Shown here one piece after another: positions 1 to 8,089 of a DNA stretch of 33,136 nucleotides. Origin of the DNA: Planctomycetota bacterium (GTDB lineage: Bacteria > Planctomycetota > Phycisphaerae > WQYP01); contig JAKAEB010000042.1 in NCBI GenBank assembly GCA_021818445.1, positions 1-33,136 on the forward strand, written 5' to 3'. Position 1 is the first letter of the stretch, and each line of letters begins with the position of its first letter. Below the pieces are notes generated by a model. The model saw only the letters and a program-made list of their open reading frames with translations, searched no databases and was not told where the DNA came from. A program made the translations under genes and the position numbers.

Positions 1-317
1 ACGAGGTGCTGTTTATGGACTGCGCGGCTTATGGGAAGCCGGGCCAGACTATGGGCCAGTATCTCAAAAAAGGTAATCCGGTTCTGGTGGAAGGGCACTT
101 AAAGCTCGACCGCTGGCAGGATGACCAAGGCAACGCCCGCAGCAAGGTGCGTACGGTGGTGGAACGGTTCCAGTTTATTGGACGGGGCGAGCAAGCGCAA
201 CCCGATCAGACATCCGGTCCGAACCGGCCGGGCAAGCCCGCCGGCAAACGGAAACGCTCCCCGGCCGGCCACGCACCAACGGCGGAATTGATTCCGCAGG
301 AGGTGCTACCCGTGTAG
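1..317 (+). CDS. ssb: Single-stranded DNA-binding protein, C-terminal part (5' end outside window)
   Basis: Open frame (frame 3) enters from the left edge and stops at 317. The visible residues match the second half of a bacterial SSB OB-fold: an aromatic strand around FMDCAAYGK, the GQYLKKGNPVLVEGHLKLDRW segment's start (GQYLKKGNPVLVEG), a W-Q-D-D-Q-G-N-A-R-S-K turn and the V-V-E-R-F-Q-F-I strand. SSBs coat single-stranded DNA and are common on conjugative elements, where they help the incoming strand in the recipient. The linker is rich in P, G, K and R. The end (LIPQEVLPV) lacks the usual acidic DDDIPF-like tip that recruits partner proteins, so partner binding may differ. The start codon lies outside the window. 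Confidence 0.85.
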   Translation, partial: EVLFMDCAAYGKPGQTMGQYLKKGNPVLVEGHLKLDRWQDDQGNARSKVRTVVERFQFIGRGEQAQPDQTSGPNRPGKPAGKRKRSPAGHAPTAELIPQEVLPV

Positions 318-332
318 TGGAGGCGGAGGTAT

Positions 333-369
333 CCCGCCGCCAACGATAAGGTAAAGACTTGGCGGCGGG
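333..369 (+). terminator. Perfect 11-bp hairpin after ssb, probable terminator
   Basis: CCCGCCGCCAA (333-343) pairs perfectly with TTGGCGGCGGG (359-369) around a 15-nt loop, 15 bp after the ssb stop. The tract behind it is (CT)n followed by C and T rather than a clean T-run, so it may act as an imperfect intrinsic terminator or a 3'-end stabilising hairpin. Confidence 0.5.
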
Positions 370-371
370 TA

Positions 372-387
372 CTCTCTCTCTCTCTCT
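372..387. repeat. (CT)8 dinucleotide repeat
   Basis: Eight CT units run without interruption directly behind the ssb hairpin. It is noncoding and could vary in length by slippage. No function is visible. Confidence 0.8.
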
Positions 388-459
388 CCCCCTTTATGAA
401 TTCAATGCTTTTAGTGGTTTGTTTCAACTGGATTTTCTTAATTGTTTTATGAAAGGCTT

Positions 460-473
460 GTCCCTATCGGGAC
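460..473 (+). promoter_or_regulatory. Small hairpin in the leader of the DUF932 gene
   Basis: GTCCC-TATC-GGGAC forms a 5-bp stem 18 bp before the start codon at 492. The surrounding 400-491 stretch is AT-rich. No clear Shine-Dalgarno sequence precedes 492, so the leader structure may matter for translation, but this is only suggestive. Confidence 0.25.
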
Positions 474-491
474 TTGTAAATTGGTGTTTTT

Positions 492-1487
492 ATGTCACAT
501 GAGATTGATATCAGCGTTAACGGTGAGGCCGCAGTATTTGTGACCGGCACGCCCGCATGGCACAAACTTGGCCAAGTAGTGGCCAATGCCGTTACCAGCG
601 CCCAAGCCATTGAACTGGCGCGCTTGAACTGGGACGTCGAACAATGGGAACTCAAGGCCTTTGACCGGGAACTGGGTAAAGAGGCTTTGGTACGCCACAA
701 GTATGCCAATGTCCGCAAGGATACCGGCACGGTACTGGGCGTAGTATCCGACCATTACCGTATCTTTCAAAATAAGGATTGTTTTGATTTTATGGACTCT
801 CTGGTGGCCGACAAACTGGCCATGTTTGAAACTGCCGGCGCATTAAAGGACGGCCGGGTAGTCTGGATGCTGGCCCGTATTCCCACCGAGTATATGGCCG
901 GCACGCAGGATGCGATCCAGCCTTATATTCTGCTTACCAACTCCCATGACGGTTCCAAGGCCTTGCGACTGTTTCCCACCACTATTCGGGTGGTTTGCCA
1001 GAATACGCTCAACTTGGCGTTACGCGATGGACTGGGCGAAGGTATCAGTATCCGCCATCGGCCCAGCTTATCCGAACGGGTATCGGAAGCCCGTGAGAAG
1101 CTTGGCATCATCCATGCCCGATTTGACCAATTCGATGCCGAATTGCATACCATGCTGGATAAGCAGATGACCGGCGTAGAACTGGAAGGTTACTTCAATG
1201 CCAGTACACCGCCGACCACGGGCAAACGGGCGGAGATGCGACGCCGGAAGATATTACATCAGTTTCAAAGTAATTTTACCAATGCCACCAATACCCTGCC
1301 GGGTGTTACCGGCACGGCTTGGGCGGCCTACAACGCGGTAAGCCAATACTTTGACCACCAGAGAATGTTTAAGGGCACCAATACCCTTGAAAAGGCCGAC
1401 CATCAACTGGAATCAATCTGGTTTGGCAGCTCGCATCATGCCAAGCAGGAAGCCTACCAGATGGCGCTAACGCTGGCGGCCGGTTAA
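492..1487 (+). CDS. DUF932 / TIGR03299 phage-plasmid-like protein
   Basis: A 331-aa protein with the hallmarks of the DUF932 family (TIGR03299, 'phage/plasmid-like protein'): an N-terminal G-T-P-A-W-H-K-L-G segment, a V-V-S-D-H-Y-R-I-F-Q-N segment near residue 85, and a central I-Q-P-Y-I-L-L-T-N-S-H-D-G-S block followed by an R-V-V-C-Q-N-T-L segment (around residues 140-175). The family occurs on phages and conjugative elements and its biochemical role is unknown to me. It has the usual length for the family and no membrane segment. It lies between ssb and an unknown gene, a common left-end setting on Trb-type elements. The ATG at 492 has no strong ribosome binding site. Confidence 0.88.
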   Translation: MSHEIDISVNGEAAVFVTGTPAWHKLGQVVANAVTSAQAIELARLNWDVEQWELKAFDRELGKEALVRHKYANVRKDTGTVLGVVSDHYRIFQNKDCFDFMDSLVADKLAMFETAGALKDGRVVWMLARIPTEYMAGTQDAIQPYILLTNSHDGSKALRLFPTTIRVVCQNTLNLALRDGLGEGISIRHRPSLSERVSEAREKLGIIHARFDQFDAELHTMLDKQMTGVELEGYFNASTPPTTGKRAEMRRRKILHQFQSNFTNATNTLPGVTGTAWAAYNAVSQYFDHQRMFKGTNTLEKADHQLESIWFGSSHHAKQEAYQMALTLAAG

Positions 1488-1601
1488 ATGAATTGGTTAA
1501 GCGGTTTGTGAACATGGCGGGGGTTTTGCAGAACACGCAAGCCCCCGCCGGTTTACGCCTTGACGGTATTGAGAACACTACCAGTAAGCAGGAGACACGT
1601 T

Positions 1602-2459
1602 ATGCGAAACTACTACCGATCACATCCGATCCGGCGTTATCGAATGACCCAGCCGGGCGATTTTCCATTGTGGGAATCTAATGGGAGAAACGATCCGAAG
1701 GCCGATTCTCCGGTGATGATGCAGACGGATAAACTGGCCGTTGAACCGGCGAAGCAGCCGGCCAATCCGCTGGAAACCCCGCCAGTTCCACTGGTTGATC
1801 TGGTCAACGAACAAGCTCCGGGTGTTCCCAGTGAGGAGGAAGCCATATCCCGCCAGGGAGATGCAATGCGCCAATCGGATGCCGGGTATGTCAGTGCGGC
1901 CGCCGCCATGGAAAACCCCGGCAATAATCTGGCCGACGCCGGCAACGCAATGTCGGCAACGCCTGACAACGATAACCAAACCGTACCAGTCAACATGCCG
2001 GATAGTGCTTCGCCCGGCCAGCCGGATACCACCTTGGCGGCAGCCCCATCCGCAACGCCGATCCCGGTGGATGACGCTTGCATCAGCGCCCCAAAAATTC
2101 TATTCCGCCAGCAGGTTGAAAACTGGCTCAAGCGGGAAAAACTTCCCTATATCCGGGTCGATGAAGCCAAGCGGGCCTTGTTTGCCGGCGCTCGCTTACG
2201 GTCTTTTCACCTTGTGGTTTACATGGCCAAGACTGGCCCCAACTGGCTGGTTTGGGCTGGCCCGTTGAACCGGGAATGCCGCGCAGATATGCAACAATGG
2301 GAATCCATTTTCGGCGACGGATTTGTGGCCGTGATCTCCCGGCCCAGCCGATCCAATGCCCGCGGATTCAGTCTGCAAACCTTGGCCGGCCAGCCGGTTT
2401 TATACCCGGCTCAGGAGGCGGAATCCCAACCCAACTCCCAACCGGAAACCCGGCCTTGA
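1602..2459 (+). CDS. Unknown 285-aa protein with nuclease-like C-terminal domain (degenerate?)
   Basis: I chose ATG 1602 because GGAG at 1591-1594 sits 7 nt before it. The frame stays open upstream to 1560 but without a ribosome site. Residues 1-160 are a low-complexity P/A/D/N-rich linker. The last ~110 residues look folded: L-P-Y-I-R-V-D-E-A-K-R-A-L-F, then S-F-H-L-V-V-Y, then G-P-N-W-L-V-W-A-G. From memory, related proteins carry a D-V/I-K-G motif where this one has W-A-G-P, which would suggest a PD-(D/E)xK-like fold that has lost its catalytic lysine. That link is inference. It could equally be an unrelated accessory protein of the element. Confidence 0.6.
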   Translation: MRNYYRSHPIRRYRMTQPGDFPLWESNGRNDPKADSPVMMQTDKLAVEPAKQPANPLETPPVPLVDLVNEQAPGVPSEEEAISRQGDAMRQSDAGYVSAAAAMENPGNNLADAGNAMSATPDNDNQTVPVNMPDSASPGQPDTTLAAAPSATPIPVDDACISAPKILFRQQVENWLKREKLPYIRVDEAKRALFAGARLRSFHLVVYMAKTGPNWLVWAGPLNRECRADMQQWESIFGDGFVAVISRPSRSNARGFSLQTLAGQPVLYPAQEAESQPNSQPETRP

Positions 2460-2517
2460 ACCGGAATGAACCCAATGCAAAAGGAAGACGGACAACGCGT
2501 AATCCCTAAAAAATTTC

Positions 2518-2554
2518 GCCCGGCTGATCCCACCAAAAGCGGAATCAGCCGGGC
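2518..2554. terminator. Perfect 11-bp hairpin, terminator-like mainly for the minus strand
   Basis: GCCCGGCTGAT (2518-2528) and ATCAGCCGGGC (2544-2554) form an 11-bp stem with a 15-nt loop. Upstream on the + strand is TAAAAAATTT, so on the minus strand the hairpin is followed by a T-run, as in intrinsic terminators. It would also close the unit ending at 2459. Stem and loop lengths equal those of the hairpin at 333-369, though the sequences differ. Confidence 0.45.
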
Positions 2555-3037
2555 CATTGTCGCCGCCTCCAGATGGCCGCCGCCCTTACCAACTCGCTTG
2601 GAACTTAGCCTGCCGAAATGACTGGCCGAGGCCTTGGCCAAGGTGTCGCAGGATGCCCAAACCCGGCACCGAAACTCAGTGCATCCGGCAACCATGAAGG
2701 CACATTACCGCCTGTGCCTACCCCATCCTTGATGCCGGAACATTGCCCGCCGGATGCGCCCAACTCATACCTGATACGATTGCCGGATCGCGCCGCCAGG
2801 ACACTCCCTCTTTGCCCCGCCGCTACCCCCACGCTCTGCCGCATTGCTCCGTTCCATCGGCTTACACCGCCCCGGTGTGACTTGTTTTGTGACGTGCCCC
2901 AACCCCCATGGCCATATCGGCTGAGCGCTCCGCCCGATCCCATTCTCAACCTCGGTTGTCCCTGCAATGTACCCCGGATTCAATGCCCTCGCTGGCCCAC
3001 TGGATGACCCAAACCACGCTCCCCGATTTCCCCTGAC
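2555..3037. other. C-rich segment without a convincing gene
   Basis: About 480 bp with strong C-over-G asymmetry on the + strand and open frames on both strands whose translations are dominated by P/C/R (plus strand) or G/S/R (minus strand). None has a ribosome site or a recognisable domain. Its place upstream of the relaxase, ahead of a promoter and after a minus-strand terminator-like hairpin, allows a noncoding RNA or part of an origin of transfer. I see nothing that proves either. Confidence 0.4.
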
Positions 3038-3065
3038 TTGACGTTCGGGTTCCGTTAGGTACAAT
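3038..3065 (+). promoter_or_regulatory. Sigma70-like promoter upstream of the relaxase operon
   Basis: TTGACG (3038-3043) and TACAAT (3060-3065) are separated by 16 bp and match the -35 and -10 consensus in 5/6 positions each. The next supported gene downstream is the relaxase at 3282, so this probably drives relaxase-traG and what follows. Confidence 0.65.
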
Positions 3066-3114
3066 TGTCTTTAATAACTTTAGTAATGACAAACGTAAAT
3101 GAGTTGGAATAGAA

Positions 3115-3285
3115 ATGGCTACGAAATACGACTTAAAAATGGAAGGCAGGATAAAGGAGATGGCATCCCGTTTTTTGTATCTGCTTGTTTTACCGTTACT
3201 TAGGTGGCATCCCGGTGATTTTTCGAGATGCCATTGGCTGCCGCAGATATTGGCAACTATTTTCAGTTTGGAGATCGAACCATGA
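3115..3285 (+). CDS. Possible 56-aa leader protein overlapping the relaxase start
   Basis: ATG 3115 opens 56 codons ending in a TGA that overlaps the relaxase ATG (ATGA at 3282-3285), an arrangement typical of translational coupling. The N-terminus is charged (MATKYDLKMEGRIKEMASRF) and is followed by a hydrophobic L-rich stretch. There is only a weak ribosome site and no family match that I recognise. The same stretch holds short repeats (3160-3234), so it may be noncoding oriT/leader sequence that happens to be open. Confidence 0.25.
   Translation: MATKYDLKMEGRIKEMASRFLYLLVLPLLRWHPGDFSRCHWLPQILATIFSLEIEP
3160..3234. repeat. Short direct and inverted repeats upstream of relaxase (candidate oriT or operator)
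   Basis: TGGCATCCCG occurs twice as a direct repeat (3161-3170 and 3205-3214). ATGGCATC (3160-3167) is inverted as GATGCCAT (3227-3234). Repeats of this kind beside a relaxase gene are typical of relaxase or accessory-protein binding at oriT, or of an autoregulatory operator. No nick site can be assigned from sequence alone. Confidence 0.4.
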
Positions 3286-5339
3286 GTACGTCCCGCAAGC
3301 CCAGTCGCCGTTCCGGCCGGCCTGATCAGACAGGCCGGCTATCAGCCATCCGGCCCGATCCGTATGATCGAGATCGCCTTGGCCGTATGGGATCCGGCCA
3401 TGCTCGTGAGCCCAGCATCAATAGCCAGTTGGCACGCCGACTCGCCGGCTTTAAGGGTCGAAGTTCTGCCGCATCCAAGGCTCGCAAAGCCGGTCGTGGA
3501 GCTGGCCATGGTACGGGCTTTGATCGCTTGCAACGGGTGGTGGTCAAAGTTCATGTGAGTCGCCATCGGCCCGGCAAAGTTCACGGCAGTGTGTTACGTC
3601 ATGTGTCGTATGTTGGCCGGGAAAGTGCCAGTCTGGATGGCAAGCATGGGGTATTCTATGACGCTACGCGGGAAGGTCTGGATGCCCGCCAGATTGTCAA
3701 AGCATGGGAGCAGGACCGACACCATTTCCGCCTGATCGTCTCGGCTGAAAATGCCGGTGACCTGCCGGATACGAATAAGTATATCCGCACCGTTATGGCC
3801 CGTGTCGAACGGGATTTGGGAACGTCTTTACAGTGGCTGGCGGTCAATCATTACAACACGGATAACCCGCATACCCACATCCTGTGTCGGGGAATCAAAC
3901 AAGACAATACAGACCTGGTGATCCCCCGGCAATATGTCTCTTACGGCATTCGCCGACGAGCCGAAGAGGTGGCCACCGAAATACTCGGCCCACGCAGCGC
4001 TGAAGACATCCGGCGGGAGCAGGATAGTCAAATTGAGGCCGAACGGTTCACCGCCTTGGACCGGATGATTGAACGGCATCTGGAATCTGGCAAAATTGAT
4101 CTGCACCCCGATAAACGCATCGGCTTTGGTGCCGATGACCGGACCCGCATACTGGGCCGATTGCAGTTCCTTCAGACCATGGACCTGGCAAAGAAGGGCA
4201 GGGGAACATGGTGGATGTTAGACCCGGAATTTGGATTCAAGCTCCGTGACTTGGGGCAACGCAATGACATTATCAAAGTCCTTTACGCAACACTGGGCAA
4301 CCAGGCGGGATATGTTGAGCGGCTGGGAACCAGAGATGCTCTGGCCGAACCGATTCTGGGCGCGTTGGTGGCCAAGGGGAGTGTCGATGAGATCAGTGAC
4401 CGACAGTTTGTGGTGGTTCGGGATGTTGTCGGCAGACTCTATTACAGCCAGGTGCCGGAGGATGACAGCTTCCGACGGGCACAAGCGGGTGCCGTGGTCG
4501 AATTGGGGGCGAAAGCCTATCGGGGGAATGTTCTCGCCGCAGAAATAACAATGGTAGCGCAGAACCATGGCGGCGTTTACACCGCGGCAGATCATGCGGC
4601 CTTTCTGGCCAAGCAGCATCCGGAAGTTACACCGGATCAGGCCGTCGCCCGGATTCGGCCGGCAACGGCCAAATTGGTCTTTGTCGCCGGGCATAACGGT
4701 GCAGGTGTAGAGCAGATGGCGGAAAACCAGTTCAGAATCGACGCTCCGGTCTTTGAGAGATTCACCTCCGCGCGACGCGGCCAGACTGACCTGCGTATTG
4801 TCTCTGCGTACAGTCTGGATCAGCAGGTGGAAGCACGGGCGTTTACCTGGCTGGACCGGCAATTGTTCGAGCAGACGCCCCAATCATCGTGGAAAGGTCA
4901 GTTTGCCGAGGCTCTGAAACATCGCCGGCAATGGCTGGTGGGTCAGGGACTGGCCGAATTTACCGGCCCGGATCAGAAGGCCATTACACTCAAAGCCGGG
5001 GCCGTAGCCCACCTCCGATCGGTGGAATTTCGTCAGGTTCTGGCCGACATCGCCGGCGAATTCAAGCGGCCCGCGATCCGGTTGCCACGGGAGGTGACCA
5101 TCACGGGCCGATACACCGGTTCGCGAGAACTTCAGGCTGGACCCGTCGCGATGATTGTTACGCTCCAGAAAGTTTATCTCACCTACCCAACGCGCCAATT
5201 AAGTTCAATCCGTGTGGGAAGTACGGTAACGCTTCGCATGGACCGATCCGGCAAGTTGGCCTTGGAATCCAATAGCCGGTTGCCGGAAAACACGCTCTTT
5301 GATCACGTCCAGAATCTGGAACCGGAGGTTCACCAATGA
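3282..5339 (+). CDS. VirD2-type relaxase/mobilization nuclease with DUF3363 C-terminus
   Basis: A 685-aa relaxase that would nick oriT, stay covalently bound to the 5' end and pilot the strand to the coupling protein. The nuclease domain (about residues 85-240) has H-H-F-R-L-I-V-S at ~147 and the metal-binding histidine motif N-P-H-T-H-I-L-C-R-G at ~195-204. The C-terminal half (about 320-685) matches the DUF3363 region of this relaxase class (RlxS/TraI of Trb-type ICEs). The N-terminus is basic and S/R-rich. I chose ATG 3282 because GGAG lies 8 nt upstream; an in-frame ATG at 3228 has no ribosome site. Its TGA overlaps the traG ATG. I could not assign the catalytic tyrosine with certainty. 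Confidence 0.9.
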   Translation: MSTSRKPSRRSGRPDQTGRLSAIRPDPYDRDRLGRMGSGHAREPSINSQLARRLAGFKGRSSAASKARKAGRGAGHGTGFDRLQRVVVKVHVSRHRPGKVHGSVLRHVSYVGRESASLDGKHGVFYDATREGLDARQIVKAWEQDRHHFRLIVSAENAGDLPDTNKYIRTVMARVERDLGTSLQWLAVNHYNTDNPHTHILCRGIKQDNTDLVIPRQYVSYGIRRRAEEVATEILGPRSAEDIRREQDSQIEAERFTALDRMIERHLESGKIDLHPDKRIGFGADDRTRILGRLQFLQTMDLAKKGRGTWWMLDPEFGFKLRDLGQRNDIIKVLYATLGNQAGYVERLGTRDALAEPILGALVAKGSVDEISDRQFVVVRDVVGRLYYSQVPEDDSFRRAQAGAVVELGAKAYRGNVLAAEITMVAQNHGGVYTAADHAAFLAKQHPEVTPDQAVARIRPATAKLVFVAGHNGAGVEQMAENQFRIDAPVFERFTSARRGQTDLRIVSAYSLDQQVEARAFTWLDRQLFEQTPQSSWKGQFAEALKHRRQWLVGQGLAEFTGPDQKAITLKAGAVAHLRSVEFRQVLADIAGEFKRPAIRLPREVTITGRYTGSRELQAGPVAMIVTLQKVYLTYPTRQLSSIRVGSTVTLRMDRSGKLALESNSRLPENTLFDHVQNLEPEVHQ

Positions 5340-7267
5340 GTCGCAAATGGATTCTAATATTTTACTCTCTGGCGATGTTGCTGGGCCTCGTGGTCGGTAT
5401 ACAGTGGGCCGCCTATCGGCTGGGCGATAAGCCCAAATTGGGCTGGGGAATCCCGATTGCACGCTTGGTGTTCTATCCGCCATGGGACGTGTTTGGCTGG
5501 TATCAGCGGTTCGGAAAGGATCATCCCCGGCCCTTCAACCAAGCCGGCCTGATAGCCTTGGGGTTCATGCTGCCAGCTACGGTTCTGTTGATTGTCTTCC
5601 GGCGGCAAGGTCCGCCGACGGTCGAGGCGATTGGCCGTGATCGTTGGGCGGCGCGTGCCCACATCCGGAAGGCCGGCTTACTATCCGGCCACGGTACGGT
5701 CGTGGGATTACTGGACAAGGAATTGCTCACATACAATGGTCCGGAACATCAACTGGTATCCGGGGCCAGCCGATCCGGCAAAGGGGTGGGCCACGTTGTA
5801 CCAACCCTATTGAACTGGACTGGCAGTGTATTGGTCTACGATGTCAAAAATGAACTCTGGAACATTACCGCGGGCTTCCGCACCAAATTCTCCCATACCG
5901 TCTTTTTCAATCCCACCCGAACCGATTCGGTGCGGATCAATCCGCTTCTGGAGATACGGCCCGGTGACGCCGAGATTCGTGATACCCAGAATGTCGTGGA
6001 GATGCTTATTAATCCCACCGGGGCCAAGCAGACACTGGATATCTGGGATCAGCAGGCATCACAATTGCTGGTGGCCCTGATTCTCCACGTTCTGTATACC
6101 GAACCGCCTGATCGCAAAAACCTCTCCGTGGTCCGACAGAGATTGCTGGACTTTCAGACCACCTGCCAAGCAATGGCATCAGCGGCCCATCGCCGGAATC
6201 CCGGAACCGGTTTGTGGGAACCCCATCCGGAGATTCAACTGGTGGCCCGAGAACTTTTGGCCCAGCCCGATAAATTCCAGGCCAGTGTACGCGGTACCAC
6301 CGCCAGTTGCCTGACACTGTATGCCGATCCAATTGTATGCCGGAACACCAGTACCAGTGATTTTAAGTTAAGTGATCTGGTCTGCGGCACCAGACCCATG
6401 AGTCTGTATATCCAGCCCCCGCCATCGGATGCATCCCGATTACGACCCCTGATTCGCCTATTGATCAATCAGGTCTGCCGAACATTAATGGAACACATAG
6501 AGGCGGATGCGGATAACCGGCCCAAGAAGCATCGACTTCTATTACTGCTCGATGAATTCCCCACACTGGGGAAATTAGACTTTTTCTCTCTGAACTTGCG
6601 CCAAATGGCCGGTTATGGCATCAAGGCACATCTGATTGTCCAATCCTTCAACGATATTATTGAACAGTACGGCCCGCACAACACCATTCTGGACAACTGC
6701 CACATTCTGACCACCTTTGCCTCCAGCGATCCGGTCACCCAGCAGAAGATCAGCCAGATGACTGGAACGGTGGTGGAATACCGGGCCGGTTACAGTCAAC
6801 CGGCCAAAATGTTCTCCGGCGGCCATCATGGTGTCAGTTACAGTGAACAGGTACGGCCTTTGCTTCAGCCCGGCGATGTACGGGAATTCCCCACGGATCA
6901 GGAACTGATATTTGTGACCGGCTGTAAGCCGATTAAATGTTCCAAACTGCGTTACTACGCGGATCCACGATTCACAAGCCGTTTGCTTCCACCGCCGGAA
7001 CAGGCCCTGAGGCTCGATTTGGCGGGCAAGCCATCGATTGCATGGCTCAATGATCCCGGCATTTCAGCGAGGGCCAGTACGGTCGGCGGCATAGCCACGG
7101 ATGCTGATCGGGAAGAACACACCGGCAGCCTTGAGGGAACGCCGTCTGCGGCCACCGACAAAACCGCCCCCGCTTTCATGCGACAATCTAAACGGCAATC
7201 CCAATCTATCGACAACCAGTTGCGCTCTTCCCAGAGCGCGGCCACGACGGAGGATGAATACCATTGA
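5336..7267 (+). CDS. traG: Type IV secretion coupling protein TraG/VirD4
   Basis: A 643-aa inner-membrane ATPase that hands the relaxase-DNA complex to the Trb channel. Two N-terminal membrane segments (about residues 5-24 and 70-88) precede the cytosolic motor. Walker A is GASRSGKG (143-150) and Walker B is LLLLDEFPTLG (about 402-412). The Q-x-x-x-I-I-E-Q-Y-G and ILDNCH segments are typical of TraG. The last ~80 residues are low-complexity and polar. The start overlaps the relaxase stop (ATGA at 5336-5339), so the two are likely translationally coupled. Length is usual for the family. Confidence 0.96.
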   Translation: MSRKWILIFYSLAMLLGLVVGIQWAAYRLGDKPKLGWGIPIARLVFYPPWDVFGWYQRFGKDHPRPFNQAGLIALGFMLPATVLLIVFRRQGPPTVEAIGRDRWAARAHIRKAGLLSGHGTVVGLLDKELLTYNGPEHQLVSGASRSGKGVGHVVPTLLNWTGSVLVYDVKNELWNITAGFRTKFSHTVFFNPTRTDSVRINPLLEIRPGDAEIRDTQNVVEMLINPTGAKQTLDIWDQQASQLLVALILHVLYTEPPDRKNLSVVRQRLLDFQTTCQAMASAAHRRNPGTGLWEPHPEIQLVARELLAQPDKFQASVRGTTASCLTLYADPIVCRNTSTSDFKLSDLVCGTRPMSLYIQPPPSDASRLRPLIRLLINQVCRTLMEHIEADADNRPKKHRLLLLLDEFPTLGKLDFFSLNLRQMAGYGIKAHLIVQSFNDIIEQYGPHNTILDNCHILTTFASSDPVTQQKISQMTGTVVEYRAGYSQPAKMFSGGHHGVSYSEQVRPLLQPGDVREFPTDQELIFVTGCKPIKCSKLRYYADPRFTSRLLPPPEQALRLDLAGKPSIAWLNDPGISARASTVGGIATDADREEHTGSLEGTPSAATDKTAPAFMRQSKRQSQSIDNQLRSSQSAATTEDEYH

Positions 7268-8001
7268 TAAACGATGACAAAATCAAACTGTCGATCCGGC
7301 TTATGCGGTCCGCGTATGACACCGCCAAATCCCAGGCGGCCACCACCGGATCAGCCATCAGTGTGATTGTGGCCGAAGCGGCGACACAAACCCTGCTGGC
7401 AACCTATCGCTCGGATCGCGAGGCGGAAATACTTAAAGCCGTCGAACGGGTATTTTTCAAACTCCAGAAACTGGAAAAACGTCAGAATCTGGACTTGCTG
7501 ATACTCAAGGAAATGGTGGGCCTGAGCGTCCGGGCTTATTTTAACCATACGCCTGAGGTTCCGGAGCATGAACGATCCGCAGCGCTGCTGAGCGGTAAAG
7601 CGCGGTTCCACCGGTATCTGGACACTCTGGCCCGTAATCTGCGCCAGAACAAATCGATTCTGGGTGAGGTGCCGGAGCTATTGGCTATCCCGATGGCTAT
7701 CCAGGGCGAATCCAACGGCTCGCCCGCAGCCGAACCAGCAACTTCAGAATCCGCACCGGCGCAGAGGTTGGATCCACCGCCCAACGGCAACGTAGCCCTC
7801 CGCGAAGCGGCATTGTCACCAGAAGAAAACGTGGACAGACGCGGCAAGGAGCCGATTGGTTCCCATCAGCCCGCAGGTCGCCGCATCAGTGTCGGGTATG
7901 ACGAACCCGGATTGTTTCATGACGCGGTGAAACCGGCTCAGCCGGAACCACCGGCATGCCCAAACGGCGTGCCCGGCAACAATATGGCAGAGGATTCATA
8001 G
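7264..8001 (+). CDS. Ribbon-helix-helix (CopG-like) accessory protein between traG and trbB
   Basis: A 245-aa protein starting at TTG 7264, which overlaps the traG TGA (TTGA). GGAGG lies about 10 nt upstream. The first ~50 residues fit a ribbon-helix-helix fold (a K-L-S-I-R-L strand, then two helices), followed by a charged helical region to ~145 and a disordered P/A/G-rich tail. A 'CopG family' gene at this position is a regular part of Trb-type operons (traG - CopG - trbB - trbC...). It may bind DNA near oriT or regulate transfer. The fold assignment rests on pattern and position, not a strong motif. Confidence 0.6.
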   Translation: MINDDKIKLSIRLMRSAYDTAKSQAATTGSAISVIVAEAATQTLLATYRSDREAEILKAVERVFFKLQKLEKRQNLDLLILKEMVGLSVRAYFNHTPEVPEHERSAALLSGKARFHRYLDTLARNLRQNKSILGEVPELLAIPMAIQGESNGSPAAEPATSESAPAQRLDPPPNGNVALREAALSPEENVDRRGKEPIGSHQPAGRRISVGYDEPGLFHDAVKPAQPEPPACPNGVPGNNMAEDS

Positions 8002-8089
8002 CGGAAGTCTGATGGAATATTGAATTTGCTACGCTTAGCAGCCAGTCGGAAATGTTATCCAAGTACTTTAATCAAAAAGGAGAATGAAT

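Noticed and set aside
1493..1681. 62-codon frame after the DUF932 gene
   Set aside because: Overlaps the better supported gene at 1602, which has a good ribosome site.
2605..2967. 120-codon minus-strand frame in the C-rich zone
   Set aside because: G/S/R-rich low-complexity translation without start signal or family; described as noncoding instead.
3160..3234. CRISPR-like repeats
   Set aside because: Only two direct copies of 10 bp plus one inverted; no regular repeat-spacer array anywhere in the window.
4218..4883. 221-codon minus-strand open frame within the relaxase gene
   Set aside because: Antisense shadow of a confidently assigned gene, with no ribosome site or recognisable domain.
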